Positions 42,994-52,083 of a DNA stretch of 64,000 nucleotides are shown one piece after another. Source of the DNA: a bacterium (GTDB lineage Bacteria > Planctomycetota > UBA1135 > UBA2386); the NCBI GenBank assembly GCA_030432695.1, contig JAUILN010000024.1, positions 19,212-83,211 on the forward strand, given 5' to 3'. Each line of letters opens with the position of its first letter. Position 1 is the stretch's first letter. Made by a program: the position numbers and the translations under genes. The notes below the pieces were generated by a model. It was not told the DNA's origin and searched no databases. It saw only the letters and a program-made list of their open reading frames with translations.

Positions 42994-44442
42994 TTATGAG
43001 ACCACGCCCTCGACGACCTTCGGATCCGCCTCCGGCCCGATCCAGCGCTGCTCCAGCCCTTGGAACGGGAAGCTGATCCGGTGCGCATCGAGACCCAGCG
43101 CGTCGAAGATCGTGCACTGCAGGTCGCGCACCGAGACCGGGTCCTCGACGATCGTCGACCCGAACTCGTCGGTCGCGCCGTGCACGTGACCGCGCTTGGT
43201 GCCCCCACCCGCCAGCCACACCGTGAAGGCGTCGGGGTGATGGTCGCGGCCGAGGAACTTCGAGCCGCCGCGCTTCTCGTTCATCGAGGTGCGGCCGAAC
43301 TCACCCGACCAGACCACCAGCGTGTCGTCGAGCAGGCCGCGGCGCTCCAGGTCGAGGACCAATGCAGCCTGCGCCTGGTCGACCCGTCGACACTGGTCGG
43401 GCAGCGCGGTCAGCAGGTCGTCGTGGGAGCCGGTGCCGTGCACGTCCCAGCCCCAGTCGAACAGCTCGATGTAACGCACGCCGCGCTCGACCAGGCGGCG
43501 CGCCAACAGGCAGTTGTTGGCGAAGCTCTTGCGCCCCGGCTCGGCGCCGTACATCGCCAGGGTCTCGGCCGACTCGCTCCGCAGATCCACCGCCTCGGGC
43601 ACCGCCATCTGCATGCGGAAGGCGAGCTCATACTGCTCGGTGCGCGCCAGCGTCTCCGGGTCCTGCACCGCGGCGTGCTCGCGCGCGTTGAGCTTCGCGA
43701 TCGCGTCGAGCACCCGCCGCCGGCTGCCGCGGTCCATGCCGGGCGGATCCGACAGGTAGAGCACCGGATCACCCTCGCCGCGCAGCAGCACGCCCTGGTG
43801 CTCGCTCGGCAGGAAGCCGGAACCCCACAGGCTCTTGCCGCCGGTCGGGTCGGCGGTGCCCGACAGCATCACCACGAAGGTCGGCAGGTCGCGGTTCAAC
43901 GTGCCCAGTCCCCAACTCACCCAGGCGCCGCCACCCGCCGCACCGAAGTTGGCGTTGCCGGTGCACATCAACAGGTCGGCCGGCGCGTGGTTGAACTGGT
44001 CGGTGTGCATCGACCGGATCTGGGTCGTCAGGTCGGCGATGCGGCCGAAGTGCGGCAGGAGCTCGCTGACCCACTCGCCGCGCTGACCCGCGCGGTAGAA
44101 GCCGTGCTGCGAGCCGAGCAGGGTCGGATGACCGCGGGTGAAGGCCAACCGCTTGCCGGCGAACATCGACTCCGGTGCCGGCTGGCCATGGCGCCGCTCG
44201 AGTTCGGGCTTGCGATCGAACAGGTCCATCTGCGGCGGCGCGCCGGACATGTGTAGCCAGATCACGCTCTTGGCGCGCGGCTGGTGGTGCGGACCGTGTG
44301 GGCGGCCGGGATGCGCGTCGGGGCGCAGGCGGGTGGCGCCCGCGAGGTCGGTGAGCGCGATCGCGCCGAGGCCGAGGCCGCAGTCGCCGAGGAATTGGCG
44401 ACGGGTGCGGGTGGCGCGCAGTTCTGGGCGAGGATCGGTCAT
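42994..44442 (-). CDS. Tat-exported DUF1501 protein
   Basis: 482 residues from the ATG at 44442. A twin-arginine signal (RTRRQFLGDCGLGLGAIALT, Arg14-Arg15) targets folded export. Family blocks are complete: SVIWLHMSGAPPQMDLFDRK, GFYRAGQRGEWVSELLPHFG, IRSMHTDQFNHAPADLLMCT, ELFDWGWDVHGTG, VVWSGEFGRTSMNE and GRDHHPDAFTVWLAGGGTKR. DUF1501 has an alkaline-phosphatase/sulfatase-like fold; enzymatic role not established. The start overlaps the stop of the DUF1549/DUF1553 gene by four bases, the standard planctomycete pairing. The two products are thought to act together in the periplasm. Confidence 0.95.
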   Translation of the reverse strand: MTDPRPELRATRTRRQFLGDCGLGLGAIALTDLAGATRLRPDAHPGRPHGPHHQPRAKSVIWLHMSGAPPQMDLFDRKPELERRHGQPAPESMFAGKRLAFTRGHPTLLGSQHGFYRAGQRGEWVSELLPHFGRIADLTTQIRSMHTDQFNHAPADLLMCTGNANFGAAGGGAWVSWGLGTLNRDLPTFVVMLSGTADPTGGKSLWGSGFLPSEHQGVLLRGEGDPVLYLSDPPGMDRGSRRRVLDAIAKLNAREHAAVQDPETLARTEQYELAFRMQMAVPEAVDLRSESAETLAMYGAEPGRKSFANNCLLARRLVERGVRYIELFDWGWDVHGTGSHDDLLTALPDQCRRVDQAQAALVLDLERRGLLDDTLVVWSGEFGRTSMNEKRGGSKFLGRDHHPDAFTVWLAGGGTKRGHVHGATDEFGSTIVEDPVSVRDLQCTIFDALGLDAHRISFPFQGLEQRWIGPEADPKVVEGVVS

Positions 44443-47400
44443 GGGCGGGTCACCACCGCGTCGAGGTTGAGCAGCGCGTTGGCGACGCAGGTCCAGGCCG
44501 CGGCTTCGGCGGGGTCGAGACCGGCGGGCAAGGGGCCGAGCGGGTCGGTCGCCAGCTCGCGGGCATCCCCTGCGTGGATGGCGTAGTGGGCCCGCTCGCT
44601 GCGGTAGAGCGCCAGCAGCGCGTCGTGCTCCTCCGGATGGGGCTCGCGGAGCAGCAGCGTCCGCACCGCCCAGCGGATCCGTTCGGGAGCGACCACGCCG
44701 CCCTCGGTGACGATGCGCCGCGCCAGCGCCTGCGCGGCCTCGACGAACACCGGATCGTTGAGGGTCACGAAGGCCTGCAGCGGCGTGTTGGTGCGCACCC
44801 GCCGCGCGGTGCAGATCTCGCGGCTCGGCACGTCGAACATCGTCATCGACGGGTAGGGGCTCGAGCGGCGGAAGAAGGTGTAGAGCGCGCGCCGCCAGCG
44901 GTCGCCGCCGTCGCTGGTCCGCCAGGTCCGGTCGGCACCGTTGAACGCCGCCTGCCACAGACCCTCGGGCTGCGGCGGGAACACCGAGGGGCCGTAGCGC
45001 TTCGGGCTCAGCAGGCCGGCGAAGGCCAGCGCCTGGTCGCGGACCATCTCGGCCTCGAGGCGGAAGCGGGGCCCGCGCGTCAGCAGGTCGTTGCCCGGAT
45101 CGAAGGCGCGCACCGCGTCGTCGGCGAAGGCGGTCTGTCGATAGGTCTGCGAGTGGACGATCAGCCGCAGCACGTGGCGGAGGTCCCAACCGGAGTCCAT
45201 GAACTCGACCGCGAGCCAGTCGAGGAGTTCGGGGTGGGTCGGCCGCGCGCCCTGGGTGCCGAAGTCCTCCTCGGTGGCGACCAGGCCCTGGCCGAACAGA
45301 TGCGCCCACAGCCGGTTGACCTGCACGCGCGCGGTCAGCGGGTTGTCGCGGTGGACCAGCCAGCGGGCCAGGCCGAGGCGGTTCGACGGCTCGCCCGCGG
45401 GGAAGGCGTGGAAGGCGGCGGGCACCGCGGCGTGGACCTGTTCACCGGGCGCGAGGAAGCTGCCGCGCGCCATCACGTGCGTCGCGCGACGCTGCGATGA
45501 TGGCAGCTCTTCGAGCACGGGCGTGCGGACCACCTGCAGCGACTTGCGCTCGGTGCGGGCGGTCTCGAGCGCGACGCGCAGCTCGGCGGTCCGCGGATCG
45601 ATGCGCTGGAAGTGCTCGACGATCTGCCGGGTCTGCTCGGCGCTGCGTCCCTCCTCGGCGACCGCGAGAGCTGCCGACACCTCCGCAGGGAGTGCCAAGA
45701 CCGCCGGGTCGGAACCGGCACCGAGCCGCAGCCGCGCGAAGGTGTGGTGGCTGCCGTAGAGCTGGTGGAGTTCCACCCGCAGTCGCTCGCCGCTGGCGAG
45801 GCGCAGCGGTGGATCGAAGGCGAAGACCGCTTCCTGGGCACGGTCCCAGCGCGGCGCGAAGGCCCAACCGGAGCCCTGCTCGACCTTGCCGTCGACCGAC
45901 CTGGCGACCGTCCAGTCCTGCTGCTCGAAGCTCGCGGTGGCGCTGCTCGGCGTGTGCCAGCGGATCGAGCCGCTGACCGCCACCTCGGCGCGCGGGTCGG
46001 GCACGCCGCGCGGGGTCGTCGCCCAGATCTCCTGGCGCGCGGCGTCGAGGACCGCCAGCCGGTAGCCGCCGAGGCGCTGTTCGAGGTCGCCGTCGGTGCG
46101 GTTGAAGACCTCGATGCGGGCGATCTCGACGTAGGCGCCGAGGTCGACCTCCCACCACTTCGCGCGGTCGCCGGCGGCGGTGTGGGTCACCGAGCCGTCG
46201 GTGTAGACACCGCTGGTGTTGCCATCCACGGCGAGGCGGGCAGGGCCATCGAAGCCGGTGCTCGACTGGCGCGCCGCCTTGCCCTGCGCGCGCTCGGTGC
46301 CGGCCGCGTCGAAGACCCGCACCTCGGCCAGCGACAGGAACTCGCCGTGCGGCAGCTCGACGCGGACGTGGCGGCCGGTGACCCGCGCCTCGGGGGCCGG
46401 CACCACGCCGACCCGCAGCTCGCTGAGCACCGCGTTGCCGTTGCCGGGAGCGCGGCCGATCGACGCCCGGCCGGCCGCGGCGCCGACGCGCTCGGCGTCC
46501 AGTCCGACCTCGAGGCGCAAGGCGCCGAGCTGGTCCTCCCGCGGCACGCCTTCCACCACCAGCACGTCGGTGGCGGGCGTCGCGCCGCCGATCTCGATCC
46601 AGCCATCGGAGCTGCGGGTCACCTCGGCGCCCTGCTCGGAATGGGCCTCGACCTGACGCAGACCACGGAGCGCGCGCTGCCGGGCGACCTGCTGACGCGC
46701 CCAGGTCCCAGCGGCAGCTTCGAGATCGGCGCGCGGCGTGGCGAGCAGACCCTCGAGTTCGGCGAGGTGCGCGTCGATCGTCGCCAGGGCCCGCTCCTGC
46801 TCGGGCGTGGGCGTCTCGATGGTCGGCCGGTCGTCGTTCTTGTCGGCGTCGGCGGTGTGGTTGAAGAAGTCGTAGAGCTGGTAGTACTCGCGCTGCGAGA
46901 TCGGGTCGTACTTGTGGTCGTGGCACTTCGCGCAACCCGCACTCAGCCCCATCCACACCAACATCGTGGTGTCGACCCGGTCGCACACCGCCTCGACCCG
47001 GAACTCCTCGTCGTCGGTGCCGCCCTCGGTGTTGTTCTTGGTGTTGCGATGGAATGCGGTCGGCAGCTGCTCGCGCCAGGTGGCGTCGGGCAGCAGGTCG
47101 CCGGCGAGCTGCAGCTCGGTGAACTCGTCGAACGGCAGGTTCCGGTCGTAGGCCTCGATCACCCAGTCGCGGTAGCGCCAGATGGTGCGCAGCGGGTCGG
47201 AGCCGTAGCCCTTCGAGTCGGCGTAGCGCGCGAGGTCGAGCCAGACCGACGCCAGCCGTTCGGCGTGCGCTGGACTCTCCAGCATCCGCTCGACCAGCTT
47301 CTGGTAGCCGACGTCGGCGGGTTGCCCCTGCAGGAACGCGAGGTCGTCGACCGTCGCGGGGAGCCCGGTCAGGTCGAGGGCCAGGCGCCGCACCAGCGTC

Positions 47401-47627
47401 GCGTCGTCGGCCTGCTCGCGCAGCCCGAGACCCGCGGCCTCGAGCCGCGCCTGGACGAAGCGGTCGACGTCGTTGCGGACCTGCCCGCCGTCGCGGACCA
47501 CGGGAAGCTCCGGCCGTTCGACCACCCGGAAGGCCCAATGGTCCCCACCGCGCTGAGCGAGTCCCGCCGCAGGCAGGACCGCGAGGAAGGCGGCGAACGA
47601 GGCAGCGCGCAGCGAGGGATCGACCAC
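44439..47627 (-). CDS. DUF1549/DUF1553 cytochrome-type protein with F5/8 C-like domain
   Basis: 1062 residues from a GTG at 47627, giving a signal peptide (RAASFAAFLAVLPAAGLAQ); longer frames run into the palindromic repeats upstream. DUF1549 (~40-245) has FVQARLEAAGLGLREQA, YADSKGYGSDPLRTIWRYRD and ends with a c-type heme motif GCAKCHDHKYDPI (~231). A discoidin/F5-8 type C-like domain lies at ~410-545 (ARQSSTGFDGPARLAVDGNT, WWEVDLGAYVEIARIEVFNR). DUF1553 is C-terminal (ARWLVHRDNPLTARVQVNRL, EDFGTQGARPTHPELLDWLA, FRLEAEMVRDQALAFAGLLS). Such proteins are abundant in planctomycetes and are associated with polysaccharide use. The carbohydrate-binding insertion supports that, but no substrate can be named. 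Confidence 0.93.
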   Translation of the reverse strand: MVDPSLRAASFAAFLAVLPAAGLAQRGGDHWAFRVVERPELPVVRDGGQVRNDVDRFVQARLEAAGLGLREQADDATLVRRLALDLTGLPATVDDLAFLQGQPADVGYQKLVERMLESPAHAERLASVWLDLARYADSKGYGSDPLRTIWRYRDWVIEAYDRNLPFDEFTELQLAGDLLPDATWREQLPTAFHRNTKNNTEGGTDDEEFRVEAVCDRVDTTMLVWMGLSAGCAKCHDHKYDPISQREYYQLYDFFNHTADADKNDDRPTIETPTPEQERALATIDAHLAELEGLLATPRADLEAAAGTWARQQVARQRALRGLRQVEAHSEQGAEVTRSSDGWIEIGGATPATDVLVVEGVPREDQLGALRLEVGLDAERVGAAAGRASIGRAPGNGNAVLSELRVGVVPAPEARVTGRHVRVELPHGEFLSLAEVRVFDAAGTERAQGKAARQSSTGFDGPARLAVDGNTSGVYTDGSVTHTAAGDRAKWWEVDLGAYVEIARIEVFNRTDGDLEQRLGGYRLAVLDAARQEIWATTPRGVPDPRAEVAVSGSIRWHTPSSATASFEQQDWTVARSVDGKVEQGSGWAFAPRWDRAQEAVFAFDPPLRLASGERLRVELHQLYGSHHTFARLRLGAGSDPAVLALPAEVSAALAVAEEGRSAEQTRQIVEHFQRIDPRTAELRVALETARTERKSLQVVRTPVLEELPSSQRRATHVMARGSFLAPGEQVHAAVPAAFHAFPAGEPSNRLGLARWLVHRDNPLTARVQVNRLWAHLFGQGLVATEEDFGTQGARPTHPELLDWLAVEFMDSGWDLRHVLRLIVHSQTYRQTAFADDAVRAFDPGNDLLTRGPRFRLEAEMVRDQALAFAGLLSPKRYGPSVFPPQPEGLWQAAFNGADRTWRTSDGGDRWRRALYTFFRRSSPYPSMTMFDVPSREICTARRVRTNTPLQAFVTLNDPVFVEAAQALARRIVTEGGVVAPERIRWAVRTLLLREPHPEEHDALLALYRSERAHYAIHAGDARELATDPLGPLPAGLDPAEAAAWTCVANALLNLDAVVTRP

Positions 47628-47702
47628 GCCATCAGGCTCGCCGATCCCCCACCACCTCACAAGCCCGGAGAAAGCCTGCCACCCCCATGGCCCGACTCGC
47701 AG

Positions 47703-47743
47703 AATCTGTCGTGGTCGGTGCCAGGCACGAACCACGACAGATT
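47703..47743. repeat. Palindromic repeat unit A1 (core GTGCCAGGCAC)
   Basis: A 41-bp element with perfect 13-bp arms: AATCTGTCGTGGT (47703-47715) and its complement (47731-47743), a 2-nt spacer on each side, and the 11-bp core GTGCCAGGCAC. It is intergenic, between the DUF1549/DUF1553 and S41 genes, and forms an inverted pair with unit A2. Confidence 0.9.
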
Positions 47744-47746
47744 TTG

Positions 47747-47779
47747 TGTCGCGGTCCGTGCCTGGCACCAACTACGACA
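47747..47779. repeat. Palindromic repeat unit A2 (core GTGCCTGGCAC)
   Basis: A 33-bp element with arms TGTCGCGGT (47747-47755) and ACTACGACA (47771-47779), two mismatches, around GTGCCTGGCAC. Its complement matches A1 across the core and the TCTGTCGTRGTYGGTG flank, so A1 and A2 are inverted copies separated by only 3 bp, like a REPIN. Confidence 0.85.
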
Positions 47780-47788
47780 GACTTCGGG

Positions 47789-49684
47789 TCAGCGGGCCCG
47801 GAGCAGCTCGAGGGCGCGGTCGAGCTGGTGGTCGCTGGGGCCGATGAAGTCCTCGGGGGCCGGCCAGACCACCACGTCCGGAGTGATGCCGACCCCGTCG
47901 TAGGCCGTGCCGTCGGGCCGGAACGACGCGATGGTGCCGAGCCGCAGGCGCAGCTTCGAGTGCGGCAGGTGGTGGGTGTTCGACCGTGCGCTGCCGCCAC
48001 CGCTCGGGGTGCCGACCAGGGTGACGCCGGCACGCCCCTGCATCGCGCCGAGAAAGATGTCGGTCGCGCTGAAGCAGTCGTGGTCCATCAGCACCACCAC
48101 CGGGTGCGCATAGCGCGGCTGATCGGCACTGCGCTCGACCACGCAATAGCGCCAATCGGAGTAGCCCTCCGAAGGAAGGTCCCAGCTCGGAGCGAAGCTC
48201 GCGGCGGTGCGCGCGATCGCGTCTCGCGCGGCGTCCGACCAGCGCTTCCAGTCGGCAGGATAGAGCGCGCGGTTGCCGAGCATCTCCGGCCCCTGGAGAT
48301 CGCGAGGGATCGCGCCGAGCCGCGCGGCCGCCACGTTGACCACCACCGCCGGCTCGTCGGCCGCCAGCAACCAGGGCAACACCCTATACAAGACGTCGCG
48401 CGTGCCACCCCCATTGCCGCGCACGTCGATCACCAGGCCCTGCGTTTCGGCGGCGGCCCGCGCCATCGCCGCGTCGATCTCGGCCAGGAACGCCGCGTCT
48501 CCCTCCATCTGATCGACCCGCAACACGCCGATGCCGCCCGCGACGATCCGGAAGCGCTCCTCGATCCTCGGCCATGCGCCATAGGTCGGGCGCTCGCGCG
48601 GTCCGGCAAGCTCCACCTGTCGGGTCACCGCGTTCCCCCCGGCATCGACCAGCTTCACCACCACCTGCCGCGACCGCGCGTGCCCCTCGAGCTCCCGGAG
48701 CATCGGCATCGCCCGCAGACCACGGACCGAGCGCCGCCGCACGAGCTGCGGCGAACCGACCGTCTCGAACTCGCTGCGGAGCCCGATCCACTCCTCGACG
48801 TCACGGCCGTCGAGCTCGACCAGGAACGGGTGCTCCGGATCGACGAACCCGCCGCGGTCGGCCCGGATCGCCACCAGCCTCCCACCGTCGACCTGCTCGA
48901 CCAGGAACGGCAGCCAGCCGCGCTCGCCGAGGTGGCTGCCGAAGCCCTGGATGCCGGCGTGCCCGTCGCCGAAGCGGGTCACGATCCGCTGGACGCCGCG
49001 CGCGAACTGGTCGCGCGACAGCTCACCGTCCTCAGCGAGCCCCTCCAGCGCCGCCCGCTCCACCGCGAACACGTCCTCGGGATCGACACCGCGCATCGAC
49101 TGGTAGCTGAAGCGCTCCGCGATCAGCTCGCGCAGCAGGTCCAGATCGACCTGCCAGTCCTCGCGCGCCAACCGCGACGGCGTGCGGTCGGGCTCGTCGA
49201 CGTCCCGCCCCTGGTTGACGTGCCACAGCCGCCGCCGGTTCTCGCCGGTCATCGCGACGTCCCGCTTCACCACCACCCGCTCGGCCTCCGGATCGAAGAT
49301 CCCGAGATCGACCGTCGCCTCCCCGTCTTGCCCCATCAGCACCAGCACCGCCGGCAGGTCCTCGGTGATGCGCTTCCACCAGTTCCCCTCGAACGCACCC
49401 TCACAGACCGCGCGGATGTCCACGGCGCGCAGCCCGTCCAACGACTCCCAGCGATACCACACGGGATCGCCCTCGAACTGCACCTCCAGCGCCTCGCCCG
49501 CCTGGCGCATCCCGAAGAACGGCGACAGCGAGGGACCGTTCGGACTGAAGCCCTCCCGCACCTTGGCGGTCGCGGCGGCGACGTCGATCTCTCGAACGGG
49601 CTCTTGGGCAGCAGCGATCCCCGACCCGGTGAGAGCGGCGGCGAGCAGCAAGGCAGCGAAGCAACTACGGCTAGAGTGGTTCAT
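47789..49684 (-). CDS. Exported S41-family peptidase
   Basis: 631 residues with a signal peptide (FAALLLAAALTGSGIAAAQ). The N-terminal half (~30-320) is a family-specific region with VDLDLLRELIAERFSYQSMR and a possible degenerate PDZ (~250-300). The catalytic domain (~390-600) has IGVLRVDQMEGDAAF, GLVIDVRGNGGGTRDVLYRV, and VVVLMDHDCFSATDIFLGAM with the expected nucleophile Ser (~540) followed by GVTLVGTPSGGGSARS. S41 peptidases (Ctp/tail-specific and relatives) cut unfolded or C-terminal segments outside the cytoplasm. Divergent from kinase 3; the upstream region contains a nested dyad. Confidence 0.9.
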   Translation of the reverse strand: MNHSSRSCFAALLLAAALTGSGIAAAQEPVREIDVAAATAKVREGFSPNGPSLSPFFGMRQAGEALEVQFEGDPVWYRWESLDGLRAVDIRAVCEGAFEGNWWKRITEDLPAVLVLMGQDGEATVDLGIFDPEAERVVVKRDVAMTGENRRRLWHVNQGRDVDEPDRTPSRLAREDWQVDLDLLRELIAERFSYQSMRGVDPEDVFAVERAALEGLAEDGELSRDQFARGVQRIVTRFGDGHAGIQGFGSHLGERGWLPFLVEQVDGGRLVAIRADRGGFVDPEHPFLVELDGRDVEEWIGLRSEFETVGSPQLVRRRSVRGLRAMPMLRELEGHARSRQVVVKLVDAGGNAVTRQVELAGPRERPTYGAWPRIEERFRIVAGGIGVLRVDQMEGDAAFLAEIDAAMARAAAETQGLVIDVRGNGGGTRDVLYRVLPWLLAADEPAVVVNVAAARLGAIPRDLQGPEMLGNRALYPADWKRWSDAARDAIARTAASFAPSWDLPSEGYSDWRYCVVERSADQPRYAHPVVVLMDHDCFSATDIFLGAMQGRAGVTLVGTPSGGGSARSNTHHLPHSKLRLRLGTIASFRPDGTAYDGVGITPDVVVWPAPEDFIGPSDHQLDRALELLRAR

Positions 49685-49692
49685 GCCAGGCT

Positions 49693-49771
49693 GGACACCA
49701 GTCGCCGGCGGCCGGCGGGTCGAACCCCTTCGGAGATTTTCCGACCCGCCACTGCCCACCCACCGGTGTCC
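49693..49771. promoter_or_regulatory. Nested symmetrical inverted repeats in divergent promoter
   Basis: Between the S41 gene and kinase 3 two dyads are nested about one centre. Outer arms are GGACACC (49693-49699) and GGTGTCC (49765-49771); inner arms are GGCGGGTCG (49714-49722) and CGACCCGCC (49742-49750). The inner-to-outer distance is 14 bp on both sides. The 95-bp intergenic region is almost filled by the structure, which may be a regulator binding site shared by both genes. Confidence 0.5.
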
Positions 49772-49785
49772 GCCCGCCCGTGGCC

Positions 49786-52083
49786 ATGGTGAACGAACAC
49801 GTCTCCGACGAGCAGCTCTGGAGCTGGGTCGACCGCGACGCCGCGGAGCTGGCCGAGCACCTCGCGTCCCATCCGGACGACCAGCAGCGCGTCGACCGGC
49901 TGCGCGCGCAGATCGGCTCCGTCCGCCAGGCAGTCAGCCGCCCCGACCTCCCCGAGTGGATCGGCCGCTACGAGGTCACCGGCCTGCTCGGTGCCGGCGC
50001 GATGGGCGTGGTCTACGCCGCGGTGCAGCCGAGCCCGCGCCGCGAGGTCGCGGTGAAGGTCCTCCGCGAGCCGACCGCCGGCGACGGCGCCGACGAGCGC
50101 GTGCGCCGCTTCGCCGCCGAGGTCGAAGCACTCGGCCGGATCCGCCACCCGCACGTCGCCACCGTCTACGAGGCCGGCGTGACCGCCGAGGGCCTGCCGT
50201 TCCTGGTGATGGAGCGCGCGCACGGCGAGCCACTCGACCGCTGGGCCCGCGACGAGCCGTCGATGCGCCGCCGCCTCGAGGTCTTCGCCGACGCCTGCGA
50301 CGGGGTCGCCGCCGCCCACGCCGAGGGGGTCGTCCACCGCGACCTGAAGCCCGACCACGTGCTGGTCGACCCAGCGACCGGCCGCCCGCGCATCCTCGAC
50401 TTCGGCCTCGCCCGCCTCACCGCACCACAGGCCTCCGACCCGCCGCTGACCCGCGCCGGCCAACTCGCCGGCACCCTGCCCTGGATGGCCCCCGAACAGC
50501 TCGAAGGCCGCATCGACGCGATCGGCCCCGCCACCGACGTGTGGGCGCTCGGCGTCCTGCTGCACCAGGTGGTCCGCGGCAGCCTGCCGTTCGGCGGGAT
50601 GGAGAAGTCGTGGACCGAACTCTCCGGCGCCATCCAACGCGACGACCCACCCCGCATCGCCCATCGCCTCACCGGCCCCCTGACCCGTCCGCTGAACGCG
50701 GTCCTCGCCAAGGCCCTGCACCGCCAGCCACGTCGCCGCTACGCCGATGCCGGCCACTTCGCTCGAGACCTCCGCCGCCTGCTAGCCGGCGAGCCCACCG
50801 AGGCGCGACCGATCGGCGTGCTCGGCCGCGGTCTCCGACTGCTGCGTACACCGAAGGTGGCGATCCCCGCGGCGCTGCTGCTCACCGCGGCGTTCGCCTG
50901 GTGGGTCGGCAGCGAAGGCTTCGATCCGCGCGCGGTGGAAGACCGCAACTCGCTGGCGCGCTACGCCACGGCCGACACGCCGCGCCGCGCGGTGTTCCCC
51001 GAGGTCCGCCTGAGCTGGGCCGGCCCCGAGGTCCGACGCGCACCCGACGACGAGTGGGCGCAGTGGCTGACGCTGAACGGCGTCGACGTGGAGCTACTGC
51101 TCGCCCGCTGCCCGGGCGAGACCACGCTCGACAAGACCCGCCACCTGGCGCTCCACCACCTCGAGGTCCTCGCCGAGGTGCTGCCCGACGCTTCGATCGA
51201 ACGACTGCGCGCCACGCTGCGGCCGCTCGGCGGCAGCACCATCCAAGACGTGCCGGTGCTCGCCACCGCGCGCGTCCACGCCGCGCTCGATCCCGCCACC
51301 ATCGAAGACGTCGCCCCGCAGCGACCCGGCAGCCGCTCGACCACCCGCAGTCACGACGCCTACACCGCCGCCGCCGCGTTCACCGGCCTGCGCTGGCTCG
51401 ACGAATCCCGCTGCGAGGTCCAGCTCGACGATGGCTGGCACGAGCTGCTCGGCATCTTCGACCTGCCGCTGGACGAGGCGCTGCGCCTCACCGCCGCGGC
51501 GTTCCCCGAGGACCCGCTCCCGCGTCGCTTCACCGAAGACTTCGCGGAGGTGTTGGAGCGGCATGGCTACCGCGTCGGCGACACGATGCACATCGCCTTG
51601 CGCGGCGCCGACGGGGAGCAGGTGACCCGAACCGTCCCGTTCACCTCCGGCCAACGCCATAGGTTGCTCTTCGAGGTGCCCGCGGACTTCCGCGCGGCGC
51701 CCGGGACGCCGCGGCCACTGGCGCTCATGCGGCTGCTGATGCGCGACGACCTGCGCGTCTCCTGCTTCGACGCATGGACCTGGGACGGCAGCACGGCCGA
51801 CGTCCGGATCGGCGAGCGCGCCGGCGAGCTGGTCGAGATCGAAGGCCGCTCGTTGCAGCATCTGCTCGGGATCTCCGCGCGCGTGTTCGGCAGCGGCGAC
51901 ACGCAGCGCCGTCTCCGCGAGGACTTCCCGATCCTGCTGGCCATCGACGGCACGCAGGTCGGCAGCTCGGTGTCGGTCGAGCTCCGTGACCCGACGACCG
52001 GCGATACGCTGGCGATCGACGCGGCACCGCTGTCGTCCGACACCCGCAGACGCCTGCTCGAGGCCGCCAAGGACCAGCGATGA
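49786..52083 (+). CDS. Membrane Ser/Thr kinase (kinase 3) with duplicated outer domain
   Basis: 765 residues from the ATG at 49786; a GTG two codons earlier is possible. A short helical N-terminus (EQLWSWVDRDAAELAEHLAS) precedes the kinase domain (~60-345): GLLGAGAMGVVYAAV, VAVKVL, VVHRDLKPDHVLVD, LDFGLAR, WMAPEQLEG. The catalytic-loop Asn that holds Mg in HRDxKxxN is replaced by His191. One transmembrane helix is at ~356-376. The outer part (~380-765) contains two similar ~100-residue units (~532-628 and ~662-762), each with a basic RR-x-x-x-EDF segment, a G-x-x-V-G-(D/S) turn and a terminal RRRLL-type helix. No FGE domain. The stop overlaps the sigma gene by ATGA; here the kinase precedes the sigma factor. 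Confidence 0.9.
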   Translation: MVNEHVSDEQLWSWVDRDAAELAEHLASHPDDQQRVDRLRAQIGSVRQAVSRPDLPEWIGRYEVTGLLGAGAMGVVYAAVQPSPRREVAVKVLREPTAGDGADERVRRFAAEVEALGRIRHPHVATVYEAGVTAEGLPFLVMERAHGEPLDRWARDEPSMRRRLEVFADACDGVAAAHAEGVVHRDLKPDHVLVDPATGRPRILDFGLARLTAPQASDPPLTRAGQLAGTLPWMAPEQLEGRIDAIGPATDVWALGVLLHQVVRGSLPFGGMEKSWTELSGAIQRDDPPRIAHRLTGPLTRPLNAVLAKALHRQPRRRYADAGHFARDLRRLLAGEPTEARPIGVLGRGLRLLRTPKVAIPAALLLTAAFAWWVGSEGFDPRAVEDRNSLARYATADTPRRAVFPEVRLSWAGPEVRRAPDDEWAQWLTLNGVDVELLLARCPGETTLDKTRHLALHHLEVLAEVLPDASIERLRATLRPLGGSTIQDVPVLATARVHAALDPATIEDVAPQRPGSRSTTRSHDAYTAAAAFTGLRWLDESRCEVQLDDGWHELLGIFDLPLDEALRLTAAAFPEDPLPRRFTEDFAEVLERHGYRVGDTMHIALRGADGEQVTRTVPFTSGQRHRLLFEVPADFRAAPGTPRPLALMRLLMRDDLRVSCFDAWTWDGSTADVRIGERAGELVEIEGRSLQHLLGISARVFGSGDTQRRLREDFPILLAIDGTQVGSSVSVELRDPTTGDTLAIDAAPLSSDTRRRLLEAAKDQR

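Noticed and set aside
42994..45309. Longer start for the DUF1501 protein
   Set aside because: The Tat signal starts at the 44442 ATG, which overlaps the upstream stop by four bases; the extension is a shadow of the DUF1549/DUF1553 gene.
47690..47790. Palindrome pair considered as a CRISPR array or ordinary terminator
   Set aside because: Only two units, no spacers; arms are self-complementary, no T-run, and the same core with other arms recurs at 55985.
45612..47903. 763-codon plus-strand frame
   Set aside because: Antisense shadow of the DUF1549/DUF1553 gene; no motifs.
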